A model generated the notes under the pieces. It was not told the origin of the DNA and searched no databases. It saw only the letters and a list, made by a program, of their open reading frames with translations. From assembly GCA_030612165.1 (NCBI GenBank), contig JAUWOK010000036.1:1-9825 (forward strand): DNA of 9,825 bases, read 5' to 3'. Below, piece after piece: positions 1 through 6,124 of this stretch. Position numbers and translations under genes: made by a program. Numbering within the stretch: position 1 is the first letter of the stretch; the number at the start of each line of letters is the position of its first letter. The DNA is from Dehalococcoidia bacterium (GTDB lineage: Bacteria; Chloroflexota; Dehalococcoidia; GIF9; AB-539-J10).

Positions 1-476
1 CCGTGCCCTCGCATCAAAATCATATCGCTATGTCCCCCCGAGACGATAAGCCACAGGCAGGGAAACTCTACACTCTTCCTCTCTTCCTCAAACAAGGACA
101 CAGCAGATGCCTCCAGCCAATTGGCATAAATATGCGCCTCCAGGTGATTAACTCCTACGAGGGGTAGCTGCCTGGCCAGAGCGATCGCTTTGGCCATATT
201 GACCCCCACCAGCAAAGAGCCAGCCAACCCGGGGCCATAGGTCACGGCAATAGCACCTATATCTTTCCACAAAACACCTGCCTCAGACATTGCCTGTTCG
301 GCAACGGGGATGATAGCAAGGAGGTGTTGTCTTGCGGCAACTTCGGGAACCACACCGCCAAAGCGAGCATGGATTTCCACCTGCGACGCTACCACGTTGG
401 AAACAATTCTAACTCCATCCTCAACTACCGCGGCGGCAGTTTCATCACAGGAAGACTCAATACCCAGAATGTTCAT
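1..476 (-). CDS. tsaD: tRNA N6-adenosine threonylcarbamoyltransferase TsaD, N-terminal part (runs off the left edge)
   Basis: TsaD (Gcp/Kae1/Qri7 family) transfers the threonylcarbamoyl group from TC-AMP to A37 of tRNAs that read ANN codons, working in the cytoplasm with TsaB and TsaE. About 158 residues are visible. The protein opens with the ASKHA-type nucleotide-binding start MNILGIESSCDET and continues with ARFGGVVPEVAARQH (37-51). The family metal-binding pair is in NHLEAH, giving His111 and His115, the same positions as in the E. coli enzyme. The SGGHS loop follows at 146-150. The 3' half is outside the window. The ATG at 476 is chosen because a GAAAGGG Shine-Dalgarno (482-488) lies 5 bases upstream and the frame has a stop just before it. 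The gene is divergent from bioY. The family assignment is very secure. No frameshift is seen in the visible part. Confidence 0.96.
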   Translation of the reverse strand, partial: MNILGIESSCDETAAAVVEDGVRIVSNVVASQVEIHARFGGVVPEVAARQHLLAIIPVAEQAMSEAGVLWKDIGAIAVTYGPGLAGSLLVGVNMAKAIALARQLPLVGVNHLEAHIYANWLEASAVSLFEEERKSVEFPCLWLIVSGGHSDMILMRGH

Positions 477-648
477 GCTTACCCTTTCACCCCCGATTTA
501 TGTCGAATCCTTCAAAAATCTTTTCAGGTAATGTTAACATCCCCTTCTTCCTGTTTGCATCTACGTCAATCGCCATGCTAGCATACCGCACTGGTCTCGC
601 ATTTTCGACAGGCACAATACAATAAAATCTTCCCGTGGAGATTTGATA

Positions 649-1278
649 ATGACAACCACATGGATTGAAGAGTACAAACAGCAGCGCTACCGGGCTTTCA
701 CCTGGCGCTATACCCGCAGCACTTCTCAAAAAATCGGCCTGGCTCTGGTCATGGCAGCTTCCACCGGCCTTCTGGCCCAGATGAGAATTCCCCTCGCCTT
801 TACGCCCGTGCCCATTACCGGACAGGTATTCGCTGTCCTGCTCAGCGGCGTATTATTAGGAGCAAGATACGGCGCTATAAGTCAGAGCATTTATGCCGGC
901 CTGGGAGTGGCAGGAGTGCCGTGGTTTGCCGGTTGGTCGGGTGGGCTCGCTTACTTCCAGGGAGCTACCGGTGGATATATCATTGGTTTTGTCGCTGCTG
1001 CCGCCCTGATCGGCTGGTGCACAGCAAAGCATTCAAGTTGGAGAGGTTTTCGCCATCAATTAGTCTTGATGCTTACAGGCGTGCTCATCATCTACGCCTG
1101 CGGAGCTACCTATCTCTCCGTGCTAATCCACGCTGATTTCTCTAAAATCCTGTGGCTGGCAATATCCCCCTTTATTTTTCTGGATATTGGCAAGGCAGTT
1201 ATCGCAGCTGCCATCAGTGCCGTTATTCTGCCCCGAGAGTGTCCCACAGGAAAAGAATTAAAAGAAGACATACATTAA
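649..1278 (+). CDS. bioY: Biotin transporter BioY (ECF S-component)
   Basis: BioY is the membrane-embedded biotin-binding S-component of an energy-coupling factor transporter. It works with shared EcfA/A'/T subunits, none of which is encoded here. The 209-residue product has a short cytoplasmic N-terminus (1-27) followed by hydrophobic segments at about 28-45, 56-90, 108-123, 138-160 and 167-194. Family hallmarks are PVPITGQVFAVLLSG (53-67), the AG.GVAGVPWF region (83-93), TGGYIIGF (107-114) and the last-helix FLDIGKA (177-183). An in-frame TTG at 643 is possible, but the ATG at 649 is preferred because the GGAG at 637-640 is 8 bases from it and only 2 from the TTG. The gene is divergent from tsaD. 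No biotin-synthesis genes or BirA-type operator were recognised nearby, so it looks like a solitary vitamin-uptake gene. Confidence 0.93.
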   Translation: MTTTWIEEYKQQRYRAFTWRYTRSTSQKIGLALVMAASTGLLAQMRIPLAFTPVPITGQVFAVLLSGVLLGARYGAISQSIYAGLGVAGVPWFAGWSGGLAYFQGATGGYIIGFVAAAALIGWCTAKHSSWRGFRHQLVLMLTGVLIIYACGATYLSVLIHADFSKILWLAISPFIFLDIGKAVIAAAISAVILPRECPTGKELKEDIH

Positions 1279-1287
1279 TAAAGACGA

Positions 1288-1293
1288 TATACT
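1288..1293 (+). promoter_or_regulatory. Candidate -10 box (TATACT) for the metallo-beta-lactamase-fold gene
   Basis: TATACT at 1288-1293 matches the sigma-70 -10 consensus in 5 of 6 bases. AAGACA (1265-1270, inside the end of bioY) is a 4-of-6 -35 match at a 17-base spacing. Transcription would start around 1300, about 6 bases before the ATG at 1306, which itself has no Shine-Dalgarno. This would make a leaderless or near-leaderless message. It is a pattern match only. Readthrough from bioY is the alternative. Confidence 0.35.
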
Positions 1294-1305
1294 CTTTGCA
1301 TTACT

Positions 1306-1947
1306 ATGAAAATTAAATGGTTAGGACATTCATGCTTCCTGCTCGAAGGAAAAGGAAAAACCGTCGTCACCGATCCTTATTCCCCTGGCTTGGGTTATTC
1401 GCTGGGACATCCTGAAGCTGATATTGTTACTCTGAGCCATTTTCATCCCGGCCACGGCAACATTCAGGATATTACTGGTTCGCCCAAGGAAGTTAAATGC
1501 CCGGGAGAATACGACATAGGCGGAGTTTTTATCACGGGAATCGCTTCCTTCCACGATGATCAACAAGGGCAGCTTAGGGGGAAAAATACCGTCTATCTGA
1601 TAGAGATAGATGGGTTGTCTCTGTGCCATCTGGGCGACTTGGGGCACTCTTTGACACCGCAAATGGCGGAGCAGTTGCGAGTGGTCGATATTCTCTTCCT
1701 TCCCGTGGGAGAAGTATCCACCATTTCTGTCTCAACCGCCTCAGAAATAGTCAAGCAATTAGAGCCCCGCATTGTTATTCCCATGCATTATAAAACTTCC
1801 GTTCTACTCCGAGACCTTGAGGAACCGGACAAATTCTTCAATAAGATGGGTGGCGTAGAGACCAGAAAAGAAAATGTCCTTTCTGTTACCTCCTCCTCGT
1901 TGCCCGCCAGTACGCAATTTATCATCCTTGATTATCCCACAGATTAA
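1306..1947 (+). CDS. Metallo-beta-lactamase-fold hydrolase (COG2220/UPF0173-like), function unknown
   Basis: This 213-residue protein has a compact metallo-beta-lactamase fold, like the stand-alone metal-dependent hydrolases of COG2220. The beta-strand opening MKIKWLGHSCFLLEG is followed by TDPY (22-25). The metal-binding motif is SHFHPGH (44-50), so His45, His47 and His50 are present while the usual Asp of HxHxDH is Gly49. Other candidate ligands are His83 (SFHDDQ), Asp111 with His114 (LGDLGHS) and His161 (MHYKT). The substrate cannot be predicted. Related proteins include UlaG-like lactonases and many uncharacterised hydrolases. The gene begins 27 bases after bioY with no Shine-Dalgarno, behind a candidate -10 box. 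The fold is secure. One or two bound metals, and the activity itself, remain open. Confidence 0.88.
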   Translation: MKIKWLGHSCFLLEGKGKTVVTDPYSPGLGYSLGHPEADIVTLSHFHPGHGNIQDITGSPKEVKCPGEYDIGGVFITGIASFHDDQQGQLRGKNTVYLIEIDGLSLCHLGDLGHSLTPQMAEQLRVVDILFLPVGEVSTISVSTASEIVKQLEPRIVIPMHYKTSVLLRDLEEPDKFFNKMGGVETRKENVLSVTSSSLPASTQFIILDYPTD

Positions 1948-1992
1948 CGTTGCCACACGAAAGAAAAAACGCTTCTTAGAGGAAAGGAAAAG

Positions 1993-2409
1993 ATGTTTTG
2001 CAAAAACTGCGGCAAGAAATTGGAAGACGAGATGAAAGTGTGCTACGAATGCGGCACTCCTGTGACTGTCAATACCATACAGAAAGAAACAGGAACGAAA
2101 GCGACATGGCTGCCAGCAACCGCCGGCATTCTGGCCATCATTGCCGGAGGGCTTGAATTATTCCCTGGCGTATTGATCGCGCTGGCAGGCAGTTCTATCG
2201 TCGACCAATACATCAGGCTTCCGATGGTAGGCATATTGGGTATTCCGTTAATTGTCATGGGGATAGTCGCCATCATCGGAGGCATTTGTTCCCTGAAGAG
2301 AAAGACCTGGGGGCTGGCTCTGGCTGGAGCCGTCTGTTCTCTGTTTGTTCCCGTTCTAGGCGTACTGTCCATTATCTTCGTTGCGATCGGAAAAAACGAA
2401 TTCAAGTAA
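1993..2409 (+). CDS. Zinc-ribbon membrane protein of unknown function
   Basis: I do not recognise a named family member. The 138-residue product begins with a zinc ribbon whose four cysteines are visible as C3-x2-C6 and C17-x2-C20, the latter in CYECG. A short polar linker (25-37) precedes three glycine-rich hydrophobic segments at about 39-69, 77-100 and 105-132, the first long enough for one helix plus a re-entrant part or two short helices. This layout of a cytoplasmic zinc ribbon joined to a small membrane bundle is common in uncharacterised bacterial proteins and carries no known reaction. A strong purine-rich ribosome-binding site (GAGGAAAGGA, about 1979-1988) lies just before the ATG. 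The gene sits 45 bases after the metallo-beta-lactamase-fold gene and 82 bases before the HAD gene, on the same strand. There is no sign of damage. Confidence 0.8.
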   Translation: MFCKNCGKKLEDEMKVCYECGTPVTVNTIQKETGTKATWLPATAGILAIIAGGLELFPGVLIALAGSSIVDQYIRLPMVGILGIPLIVMGIVAIIGGICSLKRKTWGLALAGAVCSLFVPVLGVLSIIFVAIGKNEFK

Positions 2410-2491
2410 TGCCCGCAAACAGAACCGCTGCCGGGTTTTCATGAACGGATTACCTGCCAGCCTGCAATATGTTAATATCCCCTGGTTTGAG

Positions 2492-3112
2492 ATGAACAAA
2501 ATCAAAGTAATTTCCTTCGATGTTGAGGGGACACTGGCGACACCAGCTTTCAGCCATGCTCTATGGCATGAAACCATTCCTGCGCTTTATGCCAGTAAAA
2601 AAGAAATTGACATTGCTCAGGCGGAAGCAGCCATCTTTGCGGAATACGGCAGGATAGGCAAACAGCAAATGGCCTGGTATGACATAGAACACTGGTTCGA
2701 GTTCCTGCAACTTGGAGACCCACAACTAGCAATACAAAGTTGCTTGCACAAAATAAAGTATTACCCGGAGGTAGAAGAGGTTCTTGCCTCTTTAAGCACT
2801 CGATACAAATTGTGCGCTGCCTCAGGCATGCCACTAGAATTACTGCGCCTGGTCCTGCAGGATATCGAGCATTATTTTACCTACATTTTCTCCGCCCCCA
2901 CTCATTACAAACAACTGAAAAGTCCCGCATTCTATCAAGGTATCTGTGCGGAAATGGGAGTTCTCCCTGCGCAGGTGGCGCATACAGGCGACAGCTGGCA
3001 ATTCGATTTTCTCAATCCAGGGCAAGCAGGCATCCACGCCTTTTACCTGGACAGGCAAGGCAAAAACCAGGAATCGCTGAGCGATTTAAGACAGCTCCAG
3101 CAACAACTATAG
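2492..3112 (+). CDS. HAD-superfamily hydrolase
   Basis: The 206-residue protein has the haloacid dehalogenase-like core with a small alpha-helical cap (about 15-90). Motif I is SFDVEGTL: Asp10 is the expected nucleophile, but the second position is Glu12 rather than the Asp of DxDxT. Motif II is AASG with Ser111, motif III is Lys143 (QLKSPAFY), and motif IV is GDSWQFDF with Asp167 and Asp172. It is probably a phosphatase of unknown small-molecule substrate. I recall this DVEGT form in related Chloroflexi proteins, which argues against decay. The ATG at 2492 is chosen because it places motif I at residue 8-15, as usual. The frame is open back to an ATG at 2381 and has another at 2442, but those add unrelated residues and the first overlaps the previous gene. 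No clear Shine-Dalgarno precedes 2492. Confidence 0.85.
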   Translation: MNKIKVISFDVEGTLATPAFSHALWHETIPALYASKKEIDIAQAEAAIFAEYGRIGKQQMAWYDIEHWFEFLQLGDPQLAIQSCLHKIKYYPEVEEVLASLSTRYKLCAASGMPLELLRLVLQDIEHYFTYIFSAPTHYKQLKSPAFYQGICAEMGVLPAQVAHTGDSWQFDFLNPGQAGIHAFYLDRQGKNQESLSDLRQLQQQL

Positions 3113-3150
3113 CATCTGGGCAGGAGCACTATTTATAAAAAGGAGTTTAA

Positions 3151-4158
3151 ATGGCCACAAAAAATGAAAGGCAGATAAAAATAGCGGTAGACGCTATGGG
3201 AGGCGATCATGCCCCGCAGGAAATAGTTGCAGGAGCGATACAGGCCGCCAGAGAACTGGGAGTAGCAATCGTCCTGGCAGGAGATGAGGAGGTCGTCCAA
3301 GAGGAGTTACGCAAATATGATACCAGCAATCTGTCTGTTTCTGTCGTAAATGCTTCTCAAACTATCAGGGAAGGAGACTCTCCCATAGAAGCCCTGCGCC
3401 TCAAGCCAGACGCTTCCATTCTGGTGGCCACCAGAATGGTGAAGGAAGGAAAAGCCGATGCCGTGGTAAGCATGGGCTACACCGGCGCAGTCCTGGTCAG
3501 CGCAATGGAAATTCTGGGAAAGCTTGCTGGCGTTAAACGCCCTATAATTGGCGGCTTTATCTGCGGCCTTGCCCCCGATACCATGGTATTCGACATGGGA
3601 GCCAACGCCGACTGCCGTCCACGAGACCTCCTGAACTTCGCTGCCATAGGTTCCGTCGTTTGCCAGAAAATACTGCACATCACCAACCCCACGGTGGCTT
3701 TGCTCAGCAACGGAGCCGAAGAAGGCAAAGGGAATCTGCTGGTAAAGAAAGCTTATCCTATATTCAAAAACAGTCATCTGAATTTTATCGGCAATGTGGA
3801 GGGAAAAGATATTCCTTCCGGTAAAGCCAATGTCATTATCTGCGATGGCTTTGTCGGGAACAGTTTGTTAAAGTTCTGCGAAGGGCTGGGCGAGGCAGTG
3901 ATCAAGCACCTGGAAGAAAACTTAAAAGGACAATTGCCTCAAACACAGGTTGAGACTATTTCTCAGGACTTATTCGCCCTGACTCATACTGCCGGAAGTG
4001 GCAGCCCCATCTTCGGAGTAGACGGGGTAGCGGTGATAGGGCACGGTTGTTCCCGGGCCACCGAAGTAGCCAATGCCATTCGCATGGCCAGTACGGCGGT
4101 GGAAACAAACCTGATAGAGGAAATAAAGGCAGAGCTACACAGGGTGCAAAGCGAGTAG
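3151..4158 (+). CDS. plsX: Phosphate acyltransferase PlsX
   Basis: PlsX converts acyl-ACP and phosphate to acyl-phosphate, the donor for PlsY in the first step of phospholipid synthesis. It acts as a peripheral membrane enzyme. The 335-residue length is typical. Family motifs in order are AVDAMGGDHAP (12-22), REGDSPIEALR (73-83), SMGYTGAVLVSA (107-118, where many relatives have GNTGA), DMGANADCRP (148-157), NGAEEGKGN (187-195), ICDGFVGNSLLK (230-241) and FGVDGVAVIGHGCS (288-301). An AAAAGGAG ribosome-binding site lies just upstream of the ATG. The gene follows the HAD gene by 38 bases. Downstream lies a degV/DAK2/fabF run, all plausibly part of acyl-chain handling. No fabD, fabG or acpP, frequent partners of plsX, is seen in the window. 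The sequence is intact and the assignment is secure. Confidence 0.96.
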   Translation: MATKNERQIKIAVDAMGGDHAPQEIVAGAIQAARELGVAIVLAGDEEVVQEELRKYDTSNLSVSVVNASQTIREGDSPIEALRLKPDASILVATRMVKEGKADAVVSMGYTGAVLVSAMEILGKLAGVKRPIIGGFICGLAPDTMVFDMGANADCRPRDLLNFAAIGSVVCQKILHITNPTVALLSNGAEEGKGNLLVKKAYPIFKNSHLNFIGNVEGKDIPSGKANVIICDGFVGNSLLKFCEGLGEAVIKHLEENLKGQLPQTQVETISQDLFALTHTAGSGSPIFGVDGVAVIGHGCSRATEVANAIRMASTAVETNLIEEIKAELHRVQSE

Positions 4159-4232
4159 CTGAGCTTCAGGGAGCACGCGGGCACCTAGGCTGGCAAGAGA
4201 GATTGATGCTGAAATCGAAATCCGGACAGGGC

Positions 4233-4262
4233 TTGACATCGGCTTGCAAGGTAGGCTACTCT
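4233..4262 (+). promoter_or_regulatory. Candidate sigma-70 promoter upstream of degV
   Basis: A perfect -35 hexamer TTGACA lies at 4233-4238. After 18 bases comes TACTCT (4257-4262), a weak 3-of-6 -10 match. It lies in the 146-base gap between plsX and degV, the largest gap in the plus-strand run, which fits a fresh promoter for the degV-fabF operon with a leader of about 35 bases. No terminator hairpin was seen after plsX, so readthrough is also possible. Confidence 0.4.
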
Positions 4263-4304
4263 ACACCAGCAATTTATACCAACCGCAAATAGGGAGGATG
4301 AAAC

Positions 4305-5144
4305 ATGTCAATAGCAGTACTCGTTGATAGCTCTTCTACTATCACTCAGGATGTAGCTGAGAAATATCACTTAAGGGTAGTCCCTTTACACCTGATATGG
4401 GATAAGAAAGAATACGCCGACTGGGTGGATATGACCCCCGGTGAATTTTATGCCCGCCTGAAAACAGCCAAAACCTGGCCCACCAGCAGCGGCTCTGTCC
4501 AGGGAGAATTCTACGACGCAATTGAAAAACTGCGGGGCAAGGTTGATGGCGTAGTTGTCATCACCCTCAGCCCCAACACTCCTTCAGCAGGTTACGACTC
4601 GGCCCTAATGGCAAAGGAGATGGTGGAAGGTATAGCGGTAGAGGTTGTTGATTCCAACTCCGTCGTAACGGCCCTGGGGCTGGTAGCTACCGCCGCCGCC
4701 ACGGCAGCCAGCAAAGGTGCCAATCTGGAAGAAGTGGTCAGGGCGGCTCAAAGTGTTATCCCCAGAATGAATGTCTTTTTTAACCCCGGCTCAATAACTT
4801 ACTTTCTGAAAGGGGGCCGGGTTACCGAGACTGAAGTAGGCTCGCACGAGGAAAGCTATATCGTTACGACCAGAGAAGGGAAAATAACACCGACCGGCGA
4901 GAAGTATGCCACTCAGGAAGAAGCGCGGCGCCGCCTCAAAGAACTGGTTAAGGAAAGGGCCAGCAAGGATACGCCGCTTCACGCCGCCGTGCTTCACGCC
5001 GCGGCGATAGATGAAGCCAGGGAGTTCGAAAAGTGGATAGCATCGGAGTATAATTGCGTTGAGCTCTGGATAGGCGAAGCCTCCCCGGTGATCGCTATTC
5101 ACTTGAGCCCGGATTCACTGGGGATAGCTTTCTATAACGAGTAA
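4305..5144 (+). CDS. DegV family protein, FakB-like fatty-acid-binding subunit
   Basis: DegV/FakB proteins bind a free fatty acid and present its carboxyl group to the kinase FakA, which makes acyl-phosphate. The 279-residue length is normal. The N-terminal EDD domain starts IAVLVDSSSTI (3-13). The carboxylate-binding loop PTSSGS is at 59-64, the second loop TLSPNTPSAGYDSA is at 87-100, and DSNSVVTALG (116-125) and the conserved FLKGGRV (167-173) follow. The end, LGIAFYNE (272-279), matches the usual LGLAF terminus, but the preceding HTGPG-type stretch reads HLSPDS. A GGGAGG ribosome-binding site precedes the ATG at good spacing. The kinase-like DAK2 gene starts 21 bases after the stop, which supports the FakB role. 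Which fatty acid is bound cannot be read from the sequence. Confidence 0.92.
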   Translation: MSIAVLVDSSSTITQDVAEKYHLRVVPLHLIWDKKEYADWVDMTPGEFYARLKTAKTWPTSSGSVQGEFYDAIEKLRGKVDGVVVITLSPNTPSAGYDSALMAKEMVEGIAVEVVDSNSVVTALGLVATAAATAASKGANLEEVVRAAQSVIPRMNVFFNPGSITYFLKGGRVTETEVGSHEESYIVTTREGKITPTGEKYATQEEARRRLKELVKERASKDTPLHAAVLHAAAIDEAREFEKWIASEYNCVELWIGEASPVIAIHLSPDSLGIAFYNE

Positions 5145-5165
5145 AAACAAAGCAGGAGGTGTTCC

Positions 5166-5876
5166 ATGCCAGCAGTTATGGAACAGGAACTTGACGGTCA
5201 GGATTTTAAAAGAGCTTTAGTGACAGCTAAAGCACAGATGGAGGAGCATATAGACGAAGTCAATTCTCTAAATGTTTTTCCCGTCCCCGATGGTGATACC
5301 GGCATAAACATGTTCATGACCATGGCATCGGCAGTTAAGGCGGTGGAGAAATCAGAAGATCTCTCTGTGGCAGTTATCGCGGCATCAGCCGCGAGAGGAG
5401 CTCTTATGGGCGCCAGGGGAAACTCAGGCATTATCCTCTCGCAAATTTTGAGGGGTATGGCCGACAGTATGAAAGAGAAAAAAACTATTTCTTCACGCGA
5501 CCTAGCACAGGCTCTTCACTCCGCCTCAGAAAAAGCATATAAGACAGTCAGAGAACCCGTGGAAGGAACCATTCTTACAGCCATCAGAGCTGCCTCCGAA
5601 GCTGCTTCAGAGGCAGCCGGCAAAGGCGCCAGCTTTTCTCGTACCGTAGCATCCGTAGTTTCTCGCGTAAGAACAACGGTCAAAAAAACTCCTGATATGC
5701 TCCCCGTGCTGAAAGAGGCTGGCGTGGTGGACGCCGGAGCCAAGGGTCTGTACTACTTCTTTAAGGGGATGGAAAATGCCATTTGCCGTAAGCCTGCTCA
5801 GCCTGGCTTCGGAAAAACTGCTCATGCCAGCAAAGACGATTCCCCTTCTGCCATAAAGGAAATCCTTCTGCCGTGA
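5166..5876 (+). CDS. DAK2-domain protein: FakA-like fatty acid kinase, N-terminal (kinase) part
   Basis: This 236-residue protein carries the nucleotide-binding DhaL/DAK2 domain that in FakA phosphorylates FakB-bound fatty acids. The signature NVFPVPDGDTGINM (36-49) holds the magnesium-binding aspartates Asp42 and Asp44. GARGNSGIILSQ (82-93) and DAGAKGLYYFFKGM (189-202) are also typical. After residue 202 comes a polar linker, and the frame stops at the TGA 5874-5876. Full-length FakA is about 550 residues, with middle and C-terminal domains. Here the middle domain continues in another frame from a GTG that overlaps this stop (GTGA). The strong AGGAGGTG site at 5154-5161 fixes the ATG at 5166. 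A dihydroxyacetone-kinase DhaL subunit is an alternative, but the adjacent DegV gene and following middle domain favour FakA. The split may be a natural gene fission or a frameshift in the linker. Confidence 0.88.
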   Translation: MPAVMEQELDGQDFKRALVTAKAQMEEHIDEVNSLNVFPVPDGDTGINMFMTMASAVKAVEKSEDLSVAVIAASAARGALMGARGNSGIILSQILRGMADSMKEKKTISSRDLAQALHSASEKAYKTVREPVEGTILTAIRAASEAASEAAGKGASFSRTVASVVSRVRTTVKKTPDMLPVLKEAGVVDAGAKGLYYFFKGMENAICRKPAQPGFGKTAHASKDDSPSAIKEILLP

Positions 5877-6124
5877 AAGAAGATAGGTTATACGGATTTG
5901 ACGTACAGTTCCTGCTTGAAGGTGAATCCCTGCCAACAGAAGAGATAAAAGACAAAGTTATCGCCTCCGGAGATTGCCCTCTGGTAGTCGGCGACGAGAA
6001 ACTTCTCAAAGTACATGTTCACACCTTGCAACCCGACGAGATTCTGAGTTATGCCCGCAGTAAGGGAAAAGTGACGGATATCGTAGTAGAGGATATGGAC
6101 TTCCAAGTACAGAATAAGCAGTGA
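5873..6124 (+). CDS. FakA middle-domain protein, separate short reading frame
   Basis: The 83-residue product corresponds to the middle domain of FakA, which normally lies in the same chain as the DAK2 domain. Recognisable parts are YGFDVQFLLEG (7-17), SGDCPLVVGD (32-41), KVHVHT (46-51, with His48 and His50) and DIVVEDM (69-75). It starts at a GTG that shares four bases with the previous stop and ends at a TGA that shares four bases with the fabF GTG, so translation is probably coupled throughout. An AAAGGA at about 5856-5860 is 12 bases from the GTG, rather far. The usual FakA C-terminal domain is missing. The Cys normally found in the GYC-type motif is Asp10 here. The frame is open upstream through the linker, so a one-base frameshift of a single 318-residue protein cannot be excluded. 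Confidence 0.78.
   Translation: MKEDRLYGFDVQFLLEGESLPTEEIKDKVIASGDCPLVVGDEKLLKVHVHTLQPDEILSYARSKGKVTDIVVEDMDFQVQNKQ

Noticed and set aside
555..584. bioY promoter (TTGCAT, 18 bases, TAGCAT) and the 10-base palindrome ATGCTAGCAT at 575-584
   Set aside because: Both hexamers are mediocre matches and the palindrome is short. Nothing else supports a promoter or operator here.
643..648. TTG start of bioY
   Set aside because: The ATG two codons later has better spacing (8 bases) from the GGAG at 637-640.
2410..2440. CCCG/CGGG hairpin followed by TTTT after the zinc-ribbon gene as a terminator
   Set aside because: The stem is only about 4 pairs with a long loop.
2381..2491. Longer start for the HAD protein (ATG at 2381 or 2442)
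   Set aside because: It would add residues before the motif I strand that do not resemble the family, the first option overlaps the previous gene, and neither has a good ribosome-binding site.
2740..3138. 132-residue frame overlapping the HAD gene
   Set aside because: It is an alternative-frame shadow of a well-supported HAD protein with no recognisable motif or ribosome-binding site.
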